Assembly: GCA_017455085.1 (NCBI GenBank)
Contig: JAFTBT010000040.1
Span: 1 to 41,771 of the forward strand
Reading direction: 5' to 3'
Source of the DNA: Synergistaceae bacterium
GTDB taxonomy: Bacteria; Synergistota; Synergistia; Synergistales; Aminobacteriaceae
Length of the DNA: 41,771 nt
Part shown: positions 1 to 8,223 of the stretch, piece after piece
How positions within the stretch are numbered: the first letter of the stretch is position 1
How the letters are laid out: each line of letters starts with the position of its first letter
Made by a program: the position numbers and the translations under genes
Notes under the pieces: generated by a model
What the model was told of the DNA's origin: nothing
What the model saw: only the letters and a program-made list of their open reading frames with translations
The model's database searches: none

Positions 1-791
1 ACCCCAATATCCTTTGGCACAGGCTGCTTCCGGTTCAGGGTTTTATGCTTGCGGTTACGTTCATAGTTGCGTTCCTTCAGAGCGGTATCCAGAAGAGAAG
101 AATCAAGAAACTCGGACTCACTGCGGACGATTCAGCCGTTGAGGAATCTGCTGGGGACAAAGGCCCGAAAGTCTCGACGCTCCTCCAGTGGTACAACTTC
201 CTGATTGTTGTAGCGGTTATTGTTGTCCTGATGGTGGGCTGGCTCAACCCTGCATACACATTCATGCTTGCACTTGCGCTAACTCTTCCGTTCAACATCA
301 AGAGCCTCAAGGAACAGAACGGCAAACTCAAGAATTACGGTGTTGCGGCTATGTCAATGGTGGTAACGCTGTTTGCGGCAGGTATCTTCACCGGAGTCCT
401 TTCCGGAACTGGTATGCTTAACGCGATGGCCTCCGCAGTCGTTACGATCATTCCGCCGGATCTTGGCCGGTATACTCACTTCATCGTGGCGTGCTTTGCT
501 GTACCGCTTATCATGTGCTTAGGGACAGACAGCTTCTACTTCGGACTTCTGCCTGTCGTTGTCGGAATAGCTTCGCAGTTCGGCGTGAACCCGATGGATG
601 TTGCGTGTGTGCTGCTGGTAGCTGAGAACGTGGGAGTCATGATTTCCCCGTTGAGCCCGGCAATGTATCTCGGTCTTGGACTTCTGGAGATCGATGTAGG
701 CGAACATATCAAGTACTCGCTTGTGTGGATTTGGGGAGTGAGTATTCTTGCTATAGCGGCCTGCATAGTGCTGGGAGTTACTCCGCTGTAG
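1..791 (+). CDS. CitMHS-family citrate transporter, C-terminal part (5' end outside window)
   Basis: The reading frame is already open at base 3 and reads PNILWHRLLPVQGFMLAVTF before the first internal Met at base 45, so the gene starts upstream of the window and about 262 residues are visible. The protein is a hydrophobic multi-span membrane protein. The order of segments, a charged cytoplasmic loop followed by four or five membrane helices with LGTDSFYFGLLPVV and VMISPLSPAMYLGLGL, matches the second half of the CitMHS (citrate-Mg/H+ symporter) family. The frameshifted paralogue at 25773-27072 has the same motifs (GTDAYFYGIMPLV, MVSPLVPATYLAIGL). It presumably imports citrate complexed with a divalent cation using the proton motive force. 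A good hairpin terminator follows. The exact substrate cannot be told from sequence. Confidence 0.88.
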   Translation, partial: PNILWHRLLPVQGFMLAVTFIVAFLQSGIQKRRIKKLGLTADDSAVEESAGDKGPKVSTLLQWYNFLIVVAVIVVLMVGWLNPAYTFMLALALTLPFNIKSLKEQNGKLKNYGVAAMSMVVTLFAAGIFTGVLSGTGMLNAMASAVVTIIPPDLGRYTHFIVACFAVPLIMCLGTDSFYFGLLPVVVGIASQFGVNPMDVACVLLVAENVGVMISPLSPAMYLGLGLLEIDVGEHIKYSLVWIWGVSILAIAACIVLGVTPL

Positions 792-812
792 AGATTAGTT
801 ACTGACTGAGAA

Positions 813-856
813 TAATGCTGCTCCTGCTGAGGAATTGGCGGGGGCAGTATTTTTTT
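813..856 (+). terminator. Rho-independent terminator after the CitMHS gene
   Basis: ATGCTGCTCCTGC pairs with GGCGGGGGCAGTAT, including G-U pairs, around a short loop. Six T residues follow directly. It lies 24 bases after the stop codon. Confidence 0.8.
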
Positions 857-885
857 GAGGGCGGGTGGGCGGGTTAGATACTTTA

Positions 886-924
886 GCAGAATGTGTGTAG
901 CATAGTAGCAAGCAGAATGTGTGT
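886..924. repeat. Short direct repeat, 26-bp spacing, two copies
   Basis: GCAGAATGTGTGT occurs at 886 and again at 912 in the gap between the CitMHS terminator and the M48 protease gene. The rest of this 250-bp gap holds an AT-rich stretch (about 955-1020) that presumably includes the protease promoter. No clear -35/-10 pair could be assigned there. Confidence 0.5.
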
Positions 925-1041
925 TGTATCATCAGAGTAGAGTATATTTTTCACACAGTCTGTTATGAGAAGATTTTTTGTCCGCATAGTGTATTATTAA
1001 CACAATATCACAAACTTTCACATTAAGGAGGAAACTTTTTC

Positions 1042-1836
1042 ATGAAGTGCAAAATATTCATGTCAGCTGTGATTCTGTGTGTGCTGAGTTCGTGCGTGCC
1101 GGCTTCGTATGTGCAGAATCCGAGTAATCTGGCTTCGTGGTTACTGTGTTCGCGCGCAGATGCCTCAATCACAAGTCATGATGTCCAAGCTGCTTGGGCA
1201 AGAATCTCAAAAGCTGACGGCTTCAAAACCATTCCCATCACATACGAGAAAGACGACTCTCCTAACGCATGGGTCAAGTTCAAGTCACAAAATGACTTCT
1301 CCGTTCACGTCACAAAAGGCCTCATGAAGATTCTGGACACCGAAGAACAAATCGCCGGAGTCTTGGGCCACGAAATCGGACACGTCAAGCTCGGACACTA
1401 CGACAAAGGTGTCGGACGCGCTGTAGGCTGGACTCTGCTGGGGATCGCTCTCGGAAAGGCTGGAGGCATCGCTCAGACTGCGGGAAACGTAGGCATTCAG
1501 TTAGCAGAGAGCGGCTTTTCTCGCGGGCAGGAGGTCGAAGCTGACGACTACGGCACCGAACTCCTCAAGCGGGCTGGCTATGACCCATACGGACTCTACA
1601 GAGCCATGAAGGCCTTTCAGGATAACAAGTACGTTACACAGCCGAACGGGTTCAACTCTCATCCGCCGACTGCACGGAGACTCAAGCACCTCATGGACAA
1701 AGCAAAAGAAGTCAGCAGCAAAAATTTCAACTCTGAGACAAAATCTACAGCACGAAAATCAGGGACAAAATCTACAGCAGGCAGAAAATCTAGAACAACA
1801 AAGTCAACACAAGATTCATCATCAGGACAAAAATAG
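1042..1836 (+). CDS. M48-family metalloprotease, lipoprotein
   Basis: The start ATG follows a strong AAGGAGG. The first 18 residues form a signal peptide ending in a lipobox-like LSSC (Cys18), so the product is probably a lipid-anchored envelope protein. The zinc-protease signature HEIGH is at residues 110-114 (His110 and His114 ligands, Glu111 catalytic). The third-ligand region EVEADDYG is at about 164-171, as in LoiP/BepA-type M48 peptidases. This small soluble type is associated with envelope protein quality control. The last 35 residues are a Lys/Ser/Thr-rich low-complexity tail with repeats of KSTA/KSGT/KSRT type, absent from most family members, perhaps a cell-wall or surface-binding tail. 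The next gene starts 21 bases downstream on the same strand and may be co-transcribed. Confidence 0.9.
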   Translation: MKCKIFMSAVILCVLSSCVPASYVQNPSNLASWLLCSRADASITSHDVQAAWARISKADGFKTIPITYEKDDSPNAWVKFKSQNDFSVHVTKGLMKILDTEEQIAGVLGHEIGHVKLGHYDKGVGRAVGWTLLGIALGKAGGIAQTAGNVGIQLAESGFSRGQEVEADDYGTELLKRAGYDPYGLYRAMKAFQDNKYVTQPNGFNSHPPTARRLKHLMDKAKEVSSKNFNSETKSTARKSGTKSTAGRKSRTTKSTQDSSSGQK

Positions 1837-1857
1837 AGGAGGATTTGACGGGCGATC

Positions 1858-4800
1858 ATGATTAGGAAGTTAGGTCTTGCTCTGGTGCTGATGACGGCAC
1901 TCGCAGCAGGTGCATTCGGTGATACATACGTCATCAATTCGTACTCCGACTTTGTGAAGTACATGCAGGGCGACGAAGCTACAGCATCTCCCGGCAACAC
2001 ATTCATTCTATCACGCGATATTCAGCTCTCAGGCTTCAGCAACTGGGAACCTGCCGGCACTCTTGATACTCCGTTCACAGGACATTTTGACGGTCGGGGA
2101 CATATCATATACGTCAACATTCAGCCCTTGCCTTTGGTGTTCGGTGAATACATCAAGCTGACATATGACCGTTCACTCTTCGGGGTTGTCAGTTCTGACG
2201 GTGACGCAATAATCAACCTAGACGTTGAGGGAACTGTTCGGGGCTATAACGCCGGAGGTCTGGTGTCGATTCTGAAGGCCGGTACGATCAAAAACTGCGC
2301 GTTCTCCGGAGACGTTATAGTCGAGACGAGTCCGGAAGGTGATGACGCTATGGATGAATTACTTGATGAGCTCGGTGATGATGACATACAGAGCGCGAAC
2401 GGTGTCGAGATTCTGGATGACGTTCTCACCAAAACAAGAGTCTACGGCAAAATCAACGCCGGAGGTCTTGTCGCAGTAATGCTCAGCGGTGACATACAGG
2501 ACTCCACATTCAGGGGCAACGTTACGGCCAAAGCAGCTTCGACTCCTGCAAGTGCTGGCGGCATTGTCGGGAAAATGACTGCTGACTGCGGCAATGTTAC
2601 AGGCTGTTACGTTGAGGGTGACGCTGTGATCACGGCTTCGACTTCGACAAACAGCTACAACGTATTTGCTTCGGCGGGAGGCATTGCAGGCTACGCAAAC
2701 ACTCAGCTCGACAGCATGATAGAGGCATGTATTTTTGACGGGGCTGTGGACAGCACATATTACGCCGGAGGAATCGCAGGGCTTGTGCGAGGGACTATAC
2801 TCTCGGGCGACATAGTAACATCAACCGCAAGAATCACAGGCACGTATTCAGCAGGAGGTATCGCGGGCTATATGTCTTCTGGTGCGTGGGCGACTGGCAA
2901 TAACGTGCAATCAGGTGCGGAAGTTGCTGCGGAAGTCTACAGCGTCGGAGGCATAGTCGGACTTCTGGAGACCAGCGGCAGGACAGACTCACACAAACCA
3001 GTCGAGAATAACAGCTCTGGTGCGACTCTCAGCGGCGAAGTCTACACCGGCGGAATAGTCGGAGCTTTGGGCAACAACACGTATTCAGGTGCAGTATATG
3101 GCGAAGGAAATACACATACCGGCACAGAGTACTACGCCATAGGCCGAGATGAATGGGGGCAGCCGTCAAAAGGCTATGAGTCCTTCAACATAAGCACCAC
3201 TACTCTCAAGAATGCAGTCGCCGGAGAATACTACAGTGCTGCTCTCTCGCTGGACAGGACTCCTTCCGCAGATATAGCCGTAACGTGGACATTCAGCGGG
3301 ATTCTTCCTGAAGGTCTCTCCCCAAGCGACAAGGGCATAATTTCAGGGACTCCGGCAAAACCTGAGACACGGACATTCAAAGCCGGAGCGTTCATTGCTG
3401 GTTACGGGCCAACACCAAGTGCTGACATCACCATAACGGTACTTTCTGCTGATGCTCCAGAAAATATATACATCACTACAGGCTCAATACTTCCTCCGGG
3501 AAATCAGGGCACAGAATATTCTTATGCTCTATCAGCGAGCGGTGTAGCTATTAGTGACTCGTGTATCTGGTACGTGGACAGCGGAGATTTTCCTGTGGGG
3601 ATGAATCTTTCACAGACCACCGGAACAATTTCCGGCACTCCCAGAACTTCAGGCAACTACACATTCAGAGTCAGGCTTCGTGTCGGCGAACAGGTCACGG
3701 CCAAGACATTCACGCTCACGATCATTGCGGGCGTAGCCATCACTACGGAGTCACTTCCTGATGGCAAGGAGGGCGCAGAATATTCTTATACTCTGACGGC
3801 AAGCGAGGATAATGTAGTCTGGACGGTCTCAGCGGGAAATCTGCCCAATGGCTTGACACTCAGCAGCACAGGCAGAATCTCAGGGACTCCGGGAACTGCA
3901 GGAGATTATTCATTCACTGTGCAGGCAGAATCAGGAGGACTCACGGGCAGCAAAAATTTCACCCTCACGATAAATTATGCGTTCTCGATCCTGAATGATT
4001 CGGCACTCCCAAGAGCAAAAGCAGGAGTGTGGTATTCGCAGACACTTGAGGCGGACGCTGACGCTGCGAATCTGGTGAGCTGGAGACTTCTGGACGGAGC
4101 TTTGCCGGAAGGTTTGTACCTCAACCCGGAGACAGGCAACATATCCGGAACTCCTCAGGATGAAGGCACATACACGTTTGCTGTTCAGGCCACAGCAGGA
4201 AGCTACATCACGGTGAAGAGATTCACGCTGATTTTGGGGGCTGTGCTGGAGATTCTGAATGATACCGAGCTGGAAAACGGCAAAGTCGGGGTGTATTACT
4301 CGTGCGAGTTCGTGACTGACTCAGCATATCCGGTGCTGTGGAGCTTGACGGGAGGCAGCATCCCTTCAGGAATGACGTTCTCAGACGGGATTCTTTCGGG
4401 GACTCCGAGATATTCAGGCACATACACATTCACACTGACTGCTGAATCCGGAGGGCTGACCGCAAGCAAAGAGTTCACCATCACGATTTCGCCTGCATTG
4501 TCGATCACAACACCCGCAGTTCTGCCTTCAGTCAGGAGCGGTTCATCATACTCGTACGTTCTGGAGAGCGATGCACCAGAAGGCAGCGAAGTTTTGTGGA
4601 CGCTTTCGACTATCGGCATAATTTCGAGTGACAGCTACACAATTTACGGCCGTCTTCCGAGAGGCATGTATCTTGACGAAAGCACCGGAACTATTTACGG
4701 CACCCCGAGAACTGAAGGCGTGTATGCTTTCACGGTCATGGCAGTAATGGGAAGCATAAGCACTACAAAGCAATTCAGGCTCACGGTCAGGCCTACGCTT

Positions 4801-5961
4801 GAGATCATCACGGAAAATATTCTGCCTCATGCCGACATTCACGAGTTCTATCGTGTTCCGCTGCTGACTGATGTATCCGAAGACCAGAGTGTTACGTGGT
4901 CAGTGATTGGCGGGACTCTGCCGGAGAGGCTCATGCTCGACGAACAGACCGGAATACTTTCGGGGTATATCCTGAACGAAGGCACATACTCATTCACGAT
5001 ACAGGCCTTCAGCAACGGACTCATTGCCACGAAAACTTTCACGCTGACTGCGGGCGAGATCATGACCATAACGACAATGCAGGTTACTTCAGTGCTTAGG
5101 GCCGGAGAATATTTCTCTATGCCGCTGACAACCGACAAGACTAACGGCGCAAATACTTCATGGGCTGTGATTGACGGCATACTACCTTCGGGAATAAATC
5201 TCAGCACCAGCACGGGACTCATCTCCGGAACTCCTACGAGGGCAGGCACATACACGTTCACAGTGCAGGCAGTATCAGGATATTCCGTTGCGCAGAAGAG
5301 CTTCACCATCAGGATAGGCTTCACGATTTCTGACGACATGTATCTTGAGAGAGGCACAGCAGGACAGCCCTATTCACACACGTTCAGGGCGGAAGGTGTG
5401 AGCGCAGGTGCAGTGCTGTGGACGGTGTCGAGCGATAAAGTTCTGCCGACGGGTCTGACTCTCAGCGCAAACGGTGTGCTTTCCGGAACGACCAACGAGG
5501 CCGGGACGTATACGTTCATGTTGTACGCGTTCGTGAGCAATGATGTTAGTACGATGAAGACCATGAGGCTGACGATAGAGGCGGCTTCGGATTCGGCAGT
5601 GCCTATACTGACGGGGAGCCTTCCTGACGGCCAAGTAAGCAAGGACTATTACACGGAACTCAGGGCAGGACTTGAGGGAGCTGCGTGGGAGCTTGAGAGC
5701 GGTGAACTTCCGGAGGGGTTGAGCTTGAGGGCGGACGGGCTGATCTCTGGAGTGCCGGTGCGAGCGGGAGTGTATACGTTCATTGTGAGGGTGTCTGCTG
5801 GGAACAGGAACAGCACCAGACAGCTCAGCATAACGGTAAATGCGCCTGATCCTGAACCTGTGCGTATGTCTTCCAGCGGCGGAGGAGGAGGGTGTGATTC
5901 TGGATTTGGTGTGATGGGGCTGGCAGTACTTGGCCTGATGTTCCGAAGAAGTAGACAGTAA
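1858..5961 (+). CDS. Large secreted GLUG / putative-Ig repeat protein with Synergist-CTERM-like sorting signal
   Basis: A signal peptide spans about residues 1-21. Residues about 100-440 contain repeated GLUG-type motifs (GGLVSI, GGLVAV, GGIVGK, GGIAGY, GGIAGL, GGIVGL), expected to form a beta-solenoid. About residues 448-1331 hold ten putative Ig (He_PIG-like) repeats of 80-90 residues, each ending near a motif such as LSxxTGxISGTPxxxGxYTFTVQA. The C-terminus (about 1340-1367) has a Ser/Gly run, one Cys in GGGGCDSGFG, a hydrophobic helix and RRSRQ. This matches the tripartite Synergist-CTERM sorting architecture, so the protein is probably exported, processed near the Cys and attached to the cell surface. 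An adhesin or surface-layer role is inferred. AGGAGG lies 15 bases before the ATG, slightly far. The gene is intact. Confidence 0.88.
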   Translation: MIRKLGLALVLMTALAAGAFGDTYVINSYSDFVKYMQGDEATASPGNTFILSRDIQLSGFSNWEPAGTLDTPFTGHFDGRGHIIYVNIQPLPLVFGEYIKLTYDRSLFGVVSSDGDAIINLDVEGTVRGYNAGGLVSILKAGTIKNCAFSGDVIVETSPEGDDAMDELLDELGDDDIQSANGVEILDDVLTKTRVYGKINAGGLVAVMLSGDIQDSTFRGNVTAKAASTPASAGGIVGKMTADCGNVTGCYVEGDAVITASTSTNSYNVFASAGGIAGYANTQLDSMIEACIFDGAVDSTYYAGGIAGLVRGTILSGDIVTSTARITGTYSAGGIAGYMSSGAWATGNNVQSGAEVAAEVYSVGGIVGLLETSGRTDSHKPVENNSSGATLSGEVYTGGIVGALGNNTYSGAVYGEGNTHTGTEYYAIGRDEWGQPSKGYESFNISTTTLKNAVAGEYYSAALSLDRTPSADIAVTWTFSGILPEGLSPSDKGIISGTPAKPETRTFKAGAFIAGYGPTPSADITITVLSADAPENIYITTGSILPPGNQGTEYSYALSASGVAISDSCIWYVDSGDFPVGMNLSQTTGTISGTPRTSGNYTFRVRLRVGEQVTAKTFTLTIIAGVAITTESLPDGKEGAEYSYTLTASEDNVVWTVSAGNLPNGLTLSSTGRISGTPGTAGDYSFTVQAESGGLTGSKNFTLTINYAFSILNDSALPRAKAGVWYSQTLEADADAANLVSWRLLDGALPEGLYLNPETGNISGTPQDEGTYTFAVQATAGSYITVKRFTLILGAVLEILNDTELENGKVGVYYSCEFVTDSAYPVLWSLTGGSIPSGMTFSDGILSGTPRYSGTYTFTLTAESGGLTASKEFTITISPALSITTPAVLPSVRSGSSYSYVLESDAPEGSEVLWTLSTIGIISSDSYTIYGRLPRGMYLDESTGTIYGTPRTEGVYAFTVMAVMGSISTTKQFRLTVRPTLEIITENILPHADIHEFYRVPLLTDVSEDQSVTWSVIGGTLPERLMLDEQTGILSGYILNEGTYSFTIQAFSNGLIATKTFTLTAGEIMTITTMQVTSVLRAGEYFSMPLTTDKTNGANTSWAVIDGILPSGINLSTSTGLISGTPTRAGTYTFTVQAVSGYSVAQKSFTIRIGFTISDDMYLERGTAGQPYSHTFRAEGVSAGAVLWTVSSDKVLPTGLTLSANGVLSGTTNEAGTYTFMLYAFVSNDVSTMKTMRLTIEAASDSAVPILTGSLPDGQVSKDYYTELRAGLEGAAWELESGELPEGLSLRADGLISGVPVRAGVYTFIVRVSAGNRNSTRQLSITVNAPDPEPVRMSSSGGGGGCDSGFGVMGLAVLGLMFRRSRQ

Positions 5962-6029
5962 ACAGAAATGGGGGTGAGGTTTTTTCCCATCACAACGGGC
6001 AGGGAGATTCTTCACCCAATAAGTAACGG

Positions 6030-6096
6030 CAACAAGCAGCACATCATCAATCAACGAACAGGAAGGATGCTTTCCTCAACAAGCAACACATCATAA
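6030..6096. repeat. Imperfect direct repeat, 47-bp period, two copies
   Basis: CAACAAGCAGCACATCATCA (6030) recurs as CAACAAGCAACACATCATAA (6077) between the large surface-protein gene and its terminator. Each copy is preceded by a related CAGG(G)A-type stretch. No gene or RNA is recognised here. Confidence 0.65.
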
Positions 6097-6106
6097 ATAA
6101 TTTTTG

Positions 6107-6139
6107 CGCTCCCTCTGAAATAAGGGGGAGTGTTTTTTT
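6107..6139 (+). terminator. Rho-independent terminator after the surface-protein gene
   Basis: CGCTCCCTC pairs with GGGGGAGTG (nine pairs including G-U) around an eight-base A-rich loop and is followed by seven T residues. Confidence 0.85.
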
Positions 6140-6220
6140 GCGCACTGGTAACGAATTGGGCTATAATGTAGAAAATTCTCACAACACTTTAACACGAATA
6201 TGGAGAGCAGGTGAATTTTT

Positions 6221-7072
6221 TTGCCCAGCATAAAGTCTAAAGCCCTGTTGCTTGCTGCTTTAACGGCAAATCTCATAATAAATCCGGCAGAATCTTCCGG
6301 CACTGAACGCATCACCATCACTCCCGGACACGGAGCATCACTTCAGGGAGTCCGGACATATTCCGGCGTGGTCATGGCCGCATACCAGAAAGCCTACGCT
6401 ATGAACTTCGAGATCTGGAAGCCCACAGACTTACCCGCAGGCTGGTACGCGACATTTGACGGTTTCCCTGTCGCTCAGATCGCAGAAAATCGCTGGGTAT
6501 ACGGTCAGCTAGACATTGACGGCACAATCAGACCCACGAACGTACTCGTAGGCTCAGTAGTCCCGTCAAGTATACCGGGTCTCGCAAGAATAGCTGCTGT
6601 GTGGAGCTACGGCAAGAGCGCAAATTCTCCGGAGTTCCAGAAAATCAGAGAGTACATGTGCAACCGGATGGGCTGGCTCAATGACGGCTATGTGAACACG
6701 ATTATCGCTTGGCACACAAACAGAATCGGAGTCTATGTGTGGCTCGGCAACAGGTGGAAAAAATTCGTGCCGCATTCCGGAGAATACACATACCAGATGC
6801 TAAAGCGACTCAGTCCGTATATCGCTGACGAACTCCGGAAAAATCATGCGTGGTATCAGGGCGGTGAACCGATGGAGATTGCTGACTTGGCCAGACAGTG
6901 GGGCTATATCTGGAGCGGAAAGGTGATACTTGAGACACTAAAGGCATATCAAGACAGCAGCGGCGGTGACGGCGGGCAGGTTACGTCATTGCGGGAAGCA
7001 GCACCCAGCGGCGGAGAGACTCCTGCTCCTCAAGAACCAGAGACCCCGAGTGCCCAGTGGGATGTAGAGTAA
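6221..7072 (+). CDS. Exported protein of unknown function
   Basis: Translation most likely begins at TTG 6221. The upstream in-frame ATG at 6200 runs into a stop after four codons, and GTG 6211 is in another frame. A GGAGAGCAGG purine stretch lies 10-19 bases upstream. Residues 1-26 (basic start, hydrophobic core ALLLAALTANLI) look like a signal peptide. The mature part is about 255 residues, rich in Trp and Tyr (for example WYATFDGFPVAQIAENRWVY and WLGNRWKKFVPHSGEYTYQM), and ends in a Gly/Pro/Glu-rich tail. No family is recognised. It sits 23 bases before the next gene and is probably co-transcribed with it. The reading frame and signal peptide are secure, the function is not. Confidence 0.75.
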   Translation: MPSIKSKALLLAALTANLIINPAESSGTERITITPGHGASLQGVRTYSGVVMAAYQKAYAMNFEIWKPTDLPAGWYATFDGFPVAQIAENRWVYGQLDIDGTIRPTNVLVGSVVPSSIPGLARIAAVWSYGKSANSPEFQKIREYMCNRMGWLNDGYVNTIIAWHTNRIGVYVWLGNRWKKFVPHSGEYTYQMLKRLSPYIADELRKNHAWYQGGEPMEIADLARQWGYIWSGKVILETLKAYQDSSGGDGGQVTSLREAAPSGGETPAPQEPETPSAQWDVE

Positions 7073-7095
7073 CATAGTGAGGTGAAGAAATATTT

Positions 7096-8007
7096 ATGAG
7101 ACCTAAACGCGGCAATAATACCGTCAAACAAAGGATAGACCAGCTCCTGAATATGGCATGGAACACTAAGAGTACTGCAAGGGCTCTCGCAATCATCAGC
7201 CAGATTCTGGAGATAGACCCCGACAATGTTGACGCACTCGTCATGAAAGCAGACAACACTCAGGACGCAGAGGCTCGGACGAAGATTCTCATTCATGCTC
7301 TTGATGCACTCAACAAACCCGAAAATCTCGACATTGATGAGCGGGATATTTTGCTGTACGTGGTGAATCAACGGCTTGCTTTCACGATGTTCTACGCCAA
7401 TAAATTCCGTGAGGCCTTTACGTATTGTGAGGCAGCACTGAACTCTGACGTTCCAGATGATGACCCGGACGCAGAATCCAGCAGGGAAGACATGAAGGCG
7501 TTGTACTACAGGCTGCTGATTGAGGCGAAGGACTGGAAGAGAATACTTGCGGAGACTATGCGCGATGAAGAGCATTCTTTGGCGTGGGGGTATTCGCGGC
7601 TGGTGGCGGCGTGGATGCTCGCTCCGGATAATGCCAGACGGATTTGTGCGGGGATGTTTTGGGATGTCCTGATGATGGGGCCGGATGTGCCGTTCTACAT
7701 TTTGGGGATATTCCCAGAACCGGATGATGATGCTGCCCAGAATGCACATGAAGATTTTGAGTTTGCTGTGCTGTATTACGATGCGGTGTCTGTGTCTGAT
7801 GACTTCTACAGGTGGTTCAACAGGGGAGCGATATTGTTCGGGTTATTGTCGGGAAGGTTTGAGGAGCGTGAACGGGAATATTTGCTTGATGTACTGGACA
7901 CATTAGGAGGCTATGAAGAGTACGAGAGAATGAGCAAGATCATCGTTGAGGGTGATGATGAGGCAGTGATAGAGATGTTAGCGGCGAATAAGTGCTTGGC
8001 AGATTGA
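7096..8007 (+). CDS. Helical TPR-like repeat protein, cytoplasmic, unknown function
   Basis: ATG follows GAGGTGAAG. There is no signal peptide or membrane segment. The 303-residue protein is predicted helical, with TPR-like pairs such as ARALAIISQILEIDPDNVDALVMKA (about 27-55) and FREAFTYCEAAL (about 103-114), then a Trp/Tyr-rich acidic half. It therefore looks like a tetratricopeptide scaffold or adaptor without an enzyme motif. The last codons (LAANKCLAD) are part of a DNA unit that is repeated in tandem after the stop codon, so the present C-terminus may have been shaped by that duplication. No terminator is visible before the Lon gene, though the repeats lie in between. Confidence 0.72.
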   Translation: MRPKRGNNTVKQRIDQLLNMAWNTKSTARALAIISQILEIDPDNVDALVMKADNTQDAEARTKILIHALDALNKPENLDIDERDILLYVVNQRLAFTMFYANKFREAFTYCEAALNSDVPDDDPDAESSREDMKALYYRLLIEAKDWKRILAETMRDEEHSLAWGYSRLVAAWMLAPDNARRICAGMFWDVLMMGPDVPFYILGIFPEPDDDAAQNAHEDFEFAVLYYDAVSVSDDFYRWFNRGAILFGLLSGRFEEREREYLLDVLDTLGGYEEYERMSKIIVEGDDEAVIEMLAANKCLAD

Positions 8008-8165
8008 TTTGATAGACACATTAGAGGCGGATGAGTGCTTTTGCAGATTTACACACATGATGCTGAAGCGACAGACACATTAGCAGCGGATGAAGGCTTT
8101 TGCAGATTTACACACATGATGCTGAAGCAATAGACACATTAACAAGTGATAAAGGCTTTCACATA
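7978..8165. repeat. 59-bp tandem repeat that begins inside the 3' end of the preceding gene
   Basis: Two full units start at 8014 and 8073 and a partial third at 8132 (AGACACATT at the head of each), an exact 59-bp period. A degenerate shorter copy lies inside the preceding gene: TTAGCGGCGAATAAGTGCTT (7978) resembles TTAGAGGCGGATGAGTGCTT (8021), and both run on into a GCAGATT core. The repeats fill almost the whole gap up to the Lon gene. Confidence 0.88.
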
Positions 8166-8170
8166 ATAAT

Positions 8171-8223
8171 TTGACACAGGAGAAAAATATATTGATACGT
8201 AAGATTGATACAGGAGAAAAATT
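8171..8223 (+). promoter_or_regulatory. Duplicated ribosome-binding segment at the Lon gene start
   Basis: TTGACACAGGAGAAAAAT (8171) recurs as TTGATACAGGAGAAAAAT (8206), a 35-bp period. The first AGGAG sits 9-10 bases before TTG 8192, the preferred start. The second lies inside the coding region with no good start after it. TTG 8171 is also in frame but would put the Shine-Dalgarno inside the gene. Confidence 0.55.

Noticed and set aside
5374..6054. Long - strand frames opposite the surface-protein gene
   Set aside because: They are antisense to the Ig-repeat gene, lack ribosome-binding sites and signal sequences, and have the composition of shadow frames of repetitive coding DNA.
7978..8165. 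CRISPR array
   Set aside because: Units are contiguous tandem copies with no unique spacers, and no cas genes are present.
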